This document shows, piece by piece, positions 30,101 to 38,782 of a DNA stretch of 51,983 bases. The notes under the pieces were generated by a model. The model made no database searches. It was not told the DNA's origin and was given only the letters and a program-made list of their open reading frames with translations. Origin of the DNA: Pelagophyceae sp. CCMP2097 (taxonomy: Eukaryota > Sar > Pelagophyceae); contig MU657524.1 in the NCBI GenBank assembly GCA_026770575.1, positions 1 to 51,983 of the forward strand. The letters are read 5' to 3'. Numbering within the stretch: the stretch's first letter is position 1; every line of letters starts with the position of its first letter. The position numbers were made by a program, and so were the translations under genes.

Positions 30101-32533
30101 GGCCGCAGACGCGGGTTTCGGCCCGACGGCGCCGCCGTGGTCCGGCCGCTGGCGCTTCGTCACCGCGCGCGACGACGGCTCGCGGCCCTTGGCCGACTCT
30201 TTTGGCGACGTCGCAGCCGTCCGCGGCGTCGAAGGGCCTAGGGCGGCGCTCGTCCTTGCCGTGCGTCCGACGTCGTCTGTCAAACCGCCGTCGGTGCATC
30301 TCGCCCTGTGTGCTTTGGGGCCCAATCACGCTCGGCGCGCTCTGCCGCCGCACAACACGCACCCTCGGGCGTGCCGTCCGAGGGCGGCGCGGGCACGGCG
30401 CCGTCGCCGCGCTTGCGCCTCGAGTCGTCTTCATTCTCGTCGGCCCACTTTGGCGCGCGCGTCGAGGGTTTGGCGATCTTTGACGACGAGGCGTCGAACC
30501 ACTCGTCCCACTTAGCGCTGAATCGATCAAAGTGGACGCAGACCTTGCGCCCTCTTCCTCGAAAGTCGTCGCCAGCCTCGACGCCGACGATGGAACCGCC
30601 GAACCACTTGCCCCGCGAGTCGCAGGCGTCCACTCTGTCCCCAGCTCGAAAGTCGCGAAAGTCCCGCTCCGCGCGCGCCCAGCCGCCGTCGGCGCCGCGG
30701 ACCTCGACCAAAATCTCCGCCCAGTCGCAAAGGACAAAGGCCTCGCGCGGCCATCGCGATGCCTCGGTCCGCTCGCTTCGCCGGGGCGAGGCCGCCGCCG
30801 CTTCCCACGTCGCGCGCAGCAAAACCTACGCCATGCATCAACACAAGGCCTCTGTCCATCGAGAATGCTTCCCAGAGGGACGCGGCCGCGCACCCAAGAG
30901 GCGTCGCCGCGCGGAGACTCTTTCAACCACAATCGAATCTCGCCGCAGCCGCGCTTGCGCTGCAAGACGTCCTCCAGGTCCTCCACCGAGATGCCGCGGT
31001 CCACGCGCTCAATCGTCCGCGGCCGTCGGCAGCCGGTAGGGTCGAAGTCACTGACGCGCAGGAGGAGTGGGTAGAGGTCGACGTCCAACGACCGCACGCG
31101 CAGCGTCGTCGCGCCGTCCGGCGACGCGGCCACGGCCGTGCCTACGGTGGCACTCAAAAACGCGGGGATGGGCAGCGCAGAGACGCGACTGCGGGCCTCC
31201 GGCGCTCTTTGGTACCGCCCGGTACCGCCCTGTCATCACTTCTCGTCAAAGTCATCAAACGGTCTTCCGGGTCTTCCCATCGCCGGCGCGGTCGCCTCGC
31301 GGCAGCTGCGCGCGAACGTGGGCCCGCCGCCGTACCAGCTGCGCAGGAGCTGCCACGCTCTTTCGGGAAGGACCACGTAATCTTTGCCTTGCAACAGCCC
31401 TGGCCTCAGCTCGGCGTCGCACCGCGTCGGGTGCAGCGGCGAGTTGTCGACCTCGTCGGGCCGGTTTCCAGATTGGCCCTTGCCGTTGGCGCCTTCGTCT
31501 GGGGCCTCGACGTATGATCGCCATCGTTCGTACCACCCGGCCGCCACGATAAAAGCCGCTTCGCCCTCGTCCACGGGCGCCCTCAGCGCCGCGGAGACGC
31601 GCAGCCTTTCGTGCCTCCTCGACGGCGCCAGCGCCGGCGCGCCCGCCGTGCCGAGGTGCAGCGGCAGCAGCGCGGCTTCCAATAAGGAGTCCGGGAGTCG
31701 AACTTCGGCCCAGGAAACAAAACGTCGAAAGGTCAGCCCGTGCGACTCGTCGCCGCGGTCGCGCACCTCGCAAAAGTCGCAGAGCGCGACGAGGCCTATT
31801 TCGGGCTCGCTGAGACGCGCGACTCAGTGAGGCGCCCGTCTGCCGGGGCAACCAACGGACCTGCCCTGCCGAGCTTGTGGGCCTGGTCTTCGTCTCGGGC
31901 GTTTTGGTGCTCCTCGTGCAGGAGTTGCTGGGCGCAATCGGCATCCTCCCAAACGCAAAATACGCAAAATACGAAGCGCAGCCTTTCAACCCGATCGCCG
32001 CAGGCCCAGGCCAGGGCCCGGCAAAAGTCGCGGAACGAGATGCTCCCGTGGCTGCCCGCCTACGCAGAGGGGGCTCGCGCGAGGCATCCGCAGAGGCGTT
32101 GTCGCGTTGTCGTCGCGTCGCGTCGTGGGGACGCGTTGTTTGGACGCGGCACTTTGCGTCAAAGAGCTTGAAAAACGCGTCGGCGTACTGCGGCCGCAGA
32201 TTAAAGAGGTCGAGGAAAGCCGCGCGGTCCAACTTGCCCACCTAAGGCCACCGAGCGTGGCACGCCGCCGGCGACAGGCGGCGAACAACGGCAGCGAGGC
32301 GCCGCGACGGCGCACCTCGTGGTACGTCTTCCGGAGCGCGACGATCTCGCCCGCGCGCCACCGGTCGAGCAGCGCGTTGCTAGGGCGGCGTTCAGAGTCG
32401 GCCAGAGGCGGCCAGATATGCAGATTTGCCTTCGCAGGGACGCCGGATCGCACGTCCGTCTTTCCGTGACGGGGTCCTCGAAGGCGGCGTGGGCGGCGCG
32501 CACCGTCGTGGAGATCTTGCAGATGTTGCCCAT
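27157..32533 (-). CDS. USP32-like deubiquitinase (EF-hand, DUSP, Ubl-like, UCH)
   Basis: A protein of roughly 1430 aa. ATG 32533 gives MGNICKIS, a myristoylation signal as in USP32. Exons 32533-32454, 32379-32316, 32241-32153, 32042-31861, 31795-31240, 31188-about 30830, about 30800/30741-30363, 30022-28669, 28630-27908, 27825-27740, 27635-27496, 27450-27346, 27288-27157. Order: degenerate EF-hands (AAFLDLFNLRPQYADAFFKL), DUSP (FIVAAGWYERWRSYVE; IdNsPL; LLRSWYGGGP), a Ubl-like part (VEDLEDVLQRKRGCGEIRLW), a DAxDxRGxWFGG...FDRFSAKWDEWF module present twice, then UCH: Cys box LLNLGNTCYLNSALQCL, IVVDLFQGQLKS, zinc-ribbon Cys (CWFCPKCKERRP), DILVIHLKRFLF, His box GGHYTAYAK, FDDDAVEEV, AYVLFYRKR. 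The exon 6/7 junction does not resolve cleanly. It removes ubiquitin at membranes (family role). Confidence 0.88.
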
Positions 32534-32935
32534 CCCACGCCTAAGCAGCATCGTCACGGCTTGCGGAACGGCACACGCAACGAGGGGTCCACCTCAGCGC
32601 GGCGGAGCCCCCGCCTCTTTCACGGCGCGAGCCTCTCGGCGCGGGCCGCGGCGCGCCGCCTGCGACGCGGCGGGCCGCGCCGTCGGCGCCGCCCGGGCAG
32701 CACGGGCGGCGCTGGCCCTGCGGAACGCCCCTCGGGCTTCCGGACGCCGTCTGCGCGCGCGCCGTCGCGGAGCGAGTAGGCGCCCCCCGTCTTGCCGCGC
32801 GCGGCCCGCGCTGGCGACGCCGGGCTTTCTCCGACGGCGCCGGCGCGGCGCGCTTCCGCGCTTCGACGGACGTGCGAGCGTGCAATTGCCCGTGCAATTG
32901 CGCCCGACTGAAAAAGAGCGTGGAAAACCACTTGA

Positions 32936-33197
32936 CGAGCTCTCGATCGCGTCACGTTCCCGCCGCTCTACCCGCTCCCGGGCCACGCGCCCGAGTTTCG
33001 GCCGAGTGCGCGATGGTCACCGACTCGAAAGCGGTTTTGATGAAGCGCGAGGCTCTAGAGTCGCTCGCCGAGCTCGACGGCGAGTATTTGGCCGCCGCGC
33101 TCTCCGCCGAGGCGGCGGCGCTGGCGCCGGAGCTATGCGTCTTCGAACTCACGGCGTGGGTGAAAGATCACGCCTTTGCCTTTTTAAAAGCGACTGA
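32936..33197 (+). CDS. Partial RWD-domain protein
   Basis: Two adjacent frames together look like an RWD domain: VTFPPLYPLPGHAPEFRP (about 32951-33004, with the YPxxxP signature), then from about 33035 LMKREALESLAELDGEYLAA and LCVFELTAWVKDHAFAFLKA, the usual C-terminal helices. They are in different frames, and only an intron of about 26 nt (GTGCGCG...GAAAG) would join them, so either a frameshift or a very short intron is needed. The upstream part and the 3' end are not found. RWD proteins are ubiquitin-E2-like or GCN2-binding modules; no specific role can be given. It lies divergent from the USP32-like gene. Confidence 0.35.
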
Positions 33198-33499
33198 CTC
33201 GACCCGACGCTGGCAACTCCTAGGCGTGCGCCGCCGGAGAGGTCGTCGTACGTGCGCGCCGGGCCGCCGGGCGAGCCAAAAGCGCCGCCGAGCCGCGGGA
33301 AACGCGCCGAGGGCACTCGGGCTGCCGAGACTGCACCAACAAGGGGATACGGCCTTTGGACTATTAGATCACCGGCGTAGAGTCCTCTGGGCCAACCCCA
33401 ACCGAGACTCTCAAGCAAGTCGGGAGCGGTCAGAGGAGCCTTGTTCCGGAAGGCCCATGTACGTTCACGCGTCGGGTCACTTTTGTGTGGCTCTTTCAT
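33149..33499 (-). CDS. Possible ORF, unknown
   Basis: ATG 33499 opens a 116-codon frame (MKEPHKSDPTRERTWAFRNK, LLESLGWGWPRGLYAGDLIV) with balanced composition over its first 90 residues, unlike the Arg-rich shadows around it. It overlaps the end of the RWD fragment on the other strand, so at least one of the two is not real. No family recognised. Confidence 0.2.
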   Translation of the reverse strand: MKEPHKSDPTRERTWAFRNKAPLTAPDLLESLGWGWPRGLYAGDLIVQRPYPLVGAVSAARVPSARFPRLGGAFGSPGGPARTYDDLSGGARLGVASVGSSQSLLKRQRRDLSPTP

Positions 33500-34206
33500 A
33501 AACCGGCTTCGGTCACTGGGACTCCTAGTCCCAGTCTGGGAGCTCGAATCGAGGAGCGTGGCACCGGGCTCGGCGCGCTTGCGAGGCTCCTGCGAGGCTG
33601 GAGCGCTTGACGCAGATCCTTGGGCCTGGGCTGCTCCCTTGAGGCGGCGGTGTGCAATTGCAAGTTTCCTCGACACAAAGTCGGACTTCGTGCGACGGCT
33701 CAGTGGGATTGAGGCAGTGGCGCGCCGGGCAGTGGCGCGCCTTCGAGAGTTACGATCGTGCGAGGGACCCCGAGTCGAGCCTCCAAGGCGCTGGGGTCGG
33801 GCGCCGCGGAAGGGCCGGCTTCGTCTTCGGAGAGTCGCTCGCGGCGGAGGCGTGGACCGCGGCTTCCTCGTGGGAAGACGTCGGCGAGGCGCCGAGCGCG
33901 AGCGGTGGCGCCGCGAGGAGGGCGCTTTAGCGACAGCCGCCCCAGACCGAACAGTGACGCCGCCTCGCGACGTCGGGGAGCGTGGCGCCGCGACGTCGGA
34001 GAGCGACGGGCCGCACGCCAAGGACGTCTGCCGCACGCGTTGACCGAGAGGAGAGCGACGGTAATGAAGCACGCGGCGCAGACGAACGGGCCCCTCGGCG
34101 TCTGCGGCGGCGCGGTCCGGCGGGCGCGCAGGCGTCCAAGGGATGGCCTCGAGCCCGCGGCGGCCTCGGGCCATGTCCGTCGACAGCGGCGGTCGCGCGG
34201 CGGCGG
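33500..34206. other. About 700 bp with no supported gene
   Basis: Open frames cross this stretch on both strands, but they are dominated by Arg/Ala/Gly/Pro and show no domain. It probably holds the 3' UTR of the glycosyltransferase and intergenic DNA. Confidence 0.5.
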
Positions 34207-36767
34207 TCACGCGGCGAGCGTTTCGGGCGGCACGGGCGCGGGAAGGCGGCAGTAGAGCGCCGCCGGCGCGTCGGCGTCGGCGCAGGCGGCGGCCGGCGGC
34301 GTTTCGCCGTCCGCGGTGCCGTCGAGGAGGCCGTCGAGGGCTTGGATGTACAAGCGTCGAAGCGCGGGCGGCATTTTCCAAAGCGGCTGCAGTTCCGTGG
34401 CCTGGAAGGCAGAGGGGTGCGTCGGGTGGAGGTCCCGCATGTTCGGCGTATCGTCCCATTGCAGCCAGACGTCTTCCAACCAGCCTCGAAGCACGTCGGG
34501 GGCATGGGCGAACGACTGAAGCTTCGCGGCGAGCTCGGCCGTCGTGCGCACGTAGGAGAGGTGGTGGCACAACGCGAGGCCAGCGTCGACGTACGACCCG
34601 GATGCGTCGATCTTGGTCGATAGGGTTTCTAAGGAAAGATTCTTCGAGGCCCCAAGAGCACTGGGTCTGCATGCCCAGTTCCGCGCTTCGGAGAAAAAGC
34701 AGTCGAGGTCCTCATCGCCAGAGTCGAGCGAGACGAGCCAGAGGATGCGCAGCGGCTCGGGCGGCGTTACAACGGTCCGCAGCGATTTGAAGTAGGTGCT
34801 CATCGTTGCGCGAGCCCAACCAACTTGACTCCAAGTCGCAGACGCACGCAGCACGAGCGCCAGCACGCGGTCCAGCTCCACGGGGTGCCAGAACCTAGAG
34901 GAGAGAAGTTGTTTCGGAGTCGCCGAAGTGGTACGGTCGAGACACGGGCAGATGAAAACTCGTCTGTGTCGACGATGAGAACGAAACCGCGCCTTTTGCC
35001 CGGCAGCGCGCGCGAGATGGCGAGCGCAGAGTTGCGCTGCGCCTCTTCCGACGGCCACACGCCGCTGACGACGCTCACCTTGCCGCCACTCGCCATGGCG
35101 AGGCCGTGGATCATTTCCGCCGCCGCTTGCCGCGCCGCCGGCCGCGCCGCGCCGTACCAGGGCCGCGTCGCGTGCAGCACGAGGACGTCGTCGACGATGG
35201 GGACGAGGTCGCGCCTAGGCGCTTCCACTTTCGAATTCGTCGGCGTTGGCCGGCACCCGCACCATCCCGTGTGCCACCGGGGCACACCTGCATCCCCCAC
35301 CGGGTGTTCTTCGACGCGGCTTGTCGCAGCAGGGGCGCGAGGAATCGGACGTCGTCGTAGACGCAAATTGTTGCGACGACGCCGACAGGCTCATTTTCAC
35401 GGTCCCGAACGTCGTTCGCGTGCGTTCGGAGCCACCATCGCTCCGTTGATTTGCCGCCGCCGAGATCGTACAAAGCCGCGTCCACTTGCAGGAGGTTTTG
35501 CAGGTCGCCCGCGGGCGGCGCCGAATGCGGGAAGTGAAAAGCCACGTCAAAGGCCTCTTTTGACGAGGCCTCGTCGAACACCGGCCCTTCAAAATCTTCA
35601 CCGGGCCCAAAGTCGTCGGCGAGCAATGCCGCGACCTCCGCGGCGCCATCGCCCGGCGTGGCGCAGCCGGCTCGCGAAGCGGCGCGGTCGAGCCACTCCG
35701 CTACCCCGCCGCCGTAGAGGTAGCCGTCGTCAAAGGTCCCGACCTCTAAAAACATCGCCGCGTCTAAAACGAGCGCCGGCAGGACCGCCGCGAGCCAGGG
35801 CCGCTGCGCCTCGAGCGATATTGCCACAGCGCCGCCGCAGACTTTGGCGCGGCGCTCGAACGCTGCGAAGACGTCCGGGCGTCCGGCTCGGAGCCGCGCG
35901 CCCCAGGGGACCACGGCCGCGATGGACCGCGCGGGGACCAGCGCCAAAGCGCGGTTCAGCGTCGCCGCCACGCCTGCAAAGGCACCGGTCGTCTTTCGCA
36001 ACCTCACCATTGGAGCCATTGGAGCACCGCCTCGCCGTATCCTCGGAAACGGCTTCTTCGGAACAGTGGCCTCACCGAGGAACTCGTTGCTCGAGGAGAT
36101 GATGACGTTGCGTGCCGCGCCCTTTGCGAAGAGCGGGGGTACGTCGAAGCCGTCGCAGGCGACGACCACGTTCTCGTAGCCCGCCGCAGAGGCGAGCGTG
36201 CGCCGCAGCGCCGCAGCAGCCTAGGCGCGGCGAATCGGGCTGCGTTGCAGGCGACTCGACCGACCGAAGGCGTACGTTGAGGCGACTTGACAGACGGGCA
36301 CGCGGGGTCCGTACAAGGGACCGCGTCACGGCCGGACCCGGGGGACTATCACGTCCGTAGTCGATACGGACCGCACAGGATACGATACGGACCGCACATG
36401 GTCCCAGGGAGAGAGCGCCCGCTGCCCGCCTTACCGTTTCTTGCGTGAGCGGCATGGTGGGCGACGCTACGACGACGAGCCACTGATTCGACAAGGTCTC
36501 CCCCGCGTCCTCGGCGGCTTGCTCGACGGCGTCGACGAGGCGCGCGGCCGCGCCGGGCACGCCCCACATCGCCGCGAATTCGGCGCTGAGAGAGGAGTAG
36601 TCGTCGCCGCGGCGGACGGTGAGCGAGTGCGGCGAGCCATCGACGTCGACATCGAGCTCGACGACGACAAAGGCGGCCTCAGCGACTGCCGCGGCGGCCG
36701 CCCGCGGCGCGTTGTCCGCATTGGCGACGCAGGCGAGCGCGCAGCAGAGCCAGGCGCGCCGCCCCAT
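34207..36767 (-). CDS. Secretory-pathway glycosyltransferase-like protein (two GT-like regions)
   Basis: Four exons join in phase to 743 aa: 36767-36435, 36220-35278, 35227-34960, 34894-34207. A signal peptide (MGRRAWLCCALACVANADNA) indicates ER/Golgi entry. The first half has LASAAGYENVVVACDGFDVP and ARNVIISSSNEF, the pattern of PLOD/collagen-type glycosyltransferase domains (…F.D..D…, then …SAE…). The second half has VGVVATICVYDDVRFLAPLL, QRNSALAISRALPGKRRGFV and LIVDTDEFWHP, a GT-A-type DxD motif with the N-x-A-x-x-x-A…D-x-D-E-F layout of GT2/GT92-like enzymes; DTDEFW spans intron 3. The 35277-35228 intron (50 nt) is chosen because only it keeps phase. No ER-retention tail (ends PPETLAA). 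Donor and acceptor sugars unknown. Confidence 0.7.
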
Positions 36768-36905
36768 CGTCGCCGAAATGTGCGCGGCTTCGGCTCATTC
36801 GAGCGTTAACGGACCTCTAAATTGAAAAGTCGTCGGCGAAGCGCGGGCCTGGGACAGCGGCGCAGGGACAGCAGACTTGCCGGTCGCCGCCGGTAAGCGG
36901 GCGGC
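36768..36905. promoter_or_regulatory. Shared promoter region glycosyltransferase / U2A'
   Basis: 138 bp separate the divergent start codons. No TATA box seen. The bidirectional role is inferred from spacing, as at the two other head-to-head pairs in this window. Confidence 0.5.
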
Positions 36906-38075
36906 ATGCGTCTGACTGCAGAGGTGGTCAACCATGCGACGCAGTGGATGAACCCGCTTGCTCAGCGCGAGATCGTCTTGAGGGGTTTTAAGATTGGCGC
37001 GATTGAAAACACGGGCGTCATGCGCGACGCTTTCGACTGCTTGGACCTCTCGGACAACGAGATCAAGGTCCTCGGGAACTTTGGCTTGTGCGCGAAAGTG
37101 AAATCGCTGCTCTTATCCAACAACCTCGTGGCCCGCATCGAACCCACGCTGGCAAAGCAACTGCCGGCGCTCGACACTTTAGTCCTCACGGGCAACCGCA
37201 TCGAGAAGCTCGCCGACTTGGATGCGCTCAAAGGTTGCGACCAGCTGCGCGAACTGGTGCTGACCGGGAACCCGGTGTGCCGGCACCCGGCGTACCGCGC
37301 GTATGCTGTCGCAATCCTCCCGCAGTCGTTAAAGGCTTTAGACTTTAAGCGAGTCACGGAGAAGGAGCGCGCGGCGGCCAAGGTGCTCTTAGCCGAGGGT
37401 GGGGTTGACGCTTTAGCGCCGCCGCCTCCGGCCGCGGACGAGCCGCCCTCGAAGAAGCATCAGCCGTTGCGCAACTTGAGCGACGCGCAAAAGGCGGCCA
37501 TCCGCGCCGCGGTGGCCAACGCGCAGACGCCGGAAGAGGTGGACCGGCTGGAGAAGATGCTGAAAGCGGGCATTATCCCAGAATTGGCGCCTGCGTCCGA
37601 CGGCGCCGCCGCCGCCGGCAACGATGACGACATGGAAGACGAGGAGCCGGCGCGAACAGCCGCCCCCGACGCTGCGCCCGCCGCAGCGCCCACCGCCGCA
37701 CCGGCGGCCGCGGCGCCGGCGATGGACGTCTCCGCGCCGCCGCCCGCGCCGGTGCCGGCGGCCGCGCCCGCACCTGCGGCCGCGCCGGTGCCGGCGGCCG
37801 CGCCGGTGCCGGCGGCCGCGCCCGCACCTGCGGCCGCGCCGGTGGCCGCGCCCGCGCCGGCGCCCGCACCCGCACCGGCCCCCGCGCCGGCGGCCGCCGC
37901 CGAGGACGTGGAGATGGCTTCTGAGGAGGCAGACGAGACCGAGGCGCCTACTGAAGCAGAGGTGGAGAAGATGACCGTGGCGCTGCTCAAGGACGCGCTC
38001 GTCGCGCGCGGCCTCGAGGCGACTGGGTTGAAGGCCGTTCTGAAGAAGCGTTTGCTCGAGTCGCTCCGGGCGTGA
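36906..38075 (+). CDS. SNRPA1: U2 snRNP protein A' with C-terminal SAP domain
   Basis: A single exon of 389 aa. The N-terminal about 165 residues match U2A' (yeast Lea1): MRLTAEVVNHATQWMNPLAQ, REIVLRGFKIGAIEN, then leucine-rich repeats (DCLDLSDNEIKVLGNF, SLLLSNNLVARIE, LDTLVLTGNRIEKL, LRELVLTGNPV) and the LRR cap (HPAYRAYAVAILPQSLKALD). It pairs with U2B'' and stem-loop IV of U2 snRNA. Then come a conserved basic helix (LRNLSDAQKAAIRAAVANAQ) and, unlike the usual roughly 255-aa protein, a linker of about 90 residues made almost only of Ala and Pro (37660-37890). A final SAP motif follows (VEKMTVALLKDALVARGLEA, LKKRLLESL), a DNA/RNA-binding helix-extended-helix. There is no frame break before the SAP part, so it is a genuine fusion. 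Confidence 0.93.
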   Translation: MRLTAEVVNHATQWMNPLAQREIVLRGFKIGAIENTGVMRDAFDCLDLSDNEIKVLGNFGLCAKVKSLLLSNNLVARIEPTLAKQLPALDTLVLTGNRIEKLADLDALKGCDQLRELVLTGNPVCRHPAYRAYAVAILPQSLKALDFKRVTEKERAAAKVLLAEGGVDALAPPPPAADEPPSKKHQPLRNLSDAQKAAIRAAVANAQTPEEVDRLEKMLKAGIIPELAPASDGAAAAGNDDDMEDEEPARTAAPDAAPAAAPTAAPAAAAPAMDVSAPPPAPVPAAAPAPAAAPVPAAAPVPAAAPAPAAAPVAAPAPAPAPAPAPAPAAAAEDVEMASEEADETEAPTEAEVEKMTVALLKDALVARGLEATGLKAVLKKRLLESLRA

Positions 38076-38395
38076 GCGGCCCGCGCACGTGTGGCCTCCG
38101 CGCGTAAGCGGCCCGCGCGTGTGTGGACCCTTGACGCGATCAAGGCGGCCGCCCGCACGGGGCCTCCGTCGACGATGCCGCGCCCGCAATGGCCGACGTG
38201 CCACATTTTCTATACATAATGAGGCGCCTTCTTCGGACTCGGACCCTTTGCCCTTAAGGAAATGGACCCTTTGCGTGTCGGGGCATCGAGGCGATTCGAA
38301 AACGCATGTTACGGGGCCTCGGCGCTTACGCCGGTGATGGCGCCTCTTCGGCGGCGTAAGCTGCGGCTCGCACGGGCAGCCGCGGCGACGGTTGG

Positions 38396-38600
38396 TGGAG
38401 CGAGGGTTCGCGCGCCAGCAGTCCCGCCGAGGAGTCGCGTTTCATTCGTAGAGAGGGTTCGCGTTTCAGTCGGAGCGAGGATGCGCGTTCGAGTCGGAGC
38501 GAGGGTTTGCGTGTCAGCAGCAGTCGTTCCGAGGGCTCGCGTTTCAAACGGAGAGAGGGCTCGCGCTTCAAGCGGAGCGCGGGCTCGCGCGGCGACGGAG
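38396..38600. repeat. Tandem 24-30-bp repeat, GAGGGTTCGCGTTTCA type
   Basis: About seven imperfect units of GAGCGAGGGTTCGCGTTTCAG. Both strands stay open: E-G-S-R-F-K-R on +, R-E-P-S-L-R-L-K on -. I take the ORFs as repeat by-products. The flanks 38076-38395 and 38601-38782 hold the 3' UTRs of the converging U2A' and CNB/RGS genes; no gene seen. Confidence 0.7.
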
Positions 38601-38782
38601 GCGTAAAGTCCGTGTGCGCGAGGTGCAGCGAATCCGTCGTGTACGCGCCTAGAGGGCCGTGTTTCGTCGAGGGCGGGTTGCGGGGGGTGAAAAACCACTT
38701 GATCCAAGAAGCAGCCGAGACTGCGCATCGGGTTTCCGGGGGTGAAAACCCACTGAATCCAAGAGGTTTCCGGGGGGGTTCT

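Noticed and set aside
30800..30829. 29-nt intron between the Ubl-like and barrel parts of the USP32-like gene
   Set aside because: It keeps phase, but is shorter than any intron I can otherwise support; a frameshift in the assembly or an undetected alternative donor (such as GTGCGC near 30885) is as likely.
37413..38204. ORFs of about 250 codons antisense to the U2A' Ala/Pro linker
   Set aside because: GC-rich low-complexity shadow (Gly/Arg or Ala/Gly runs).
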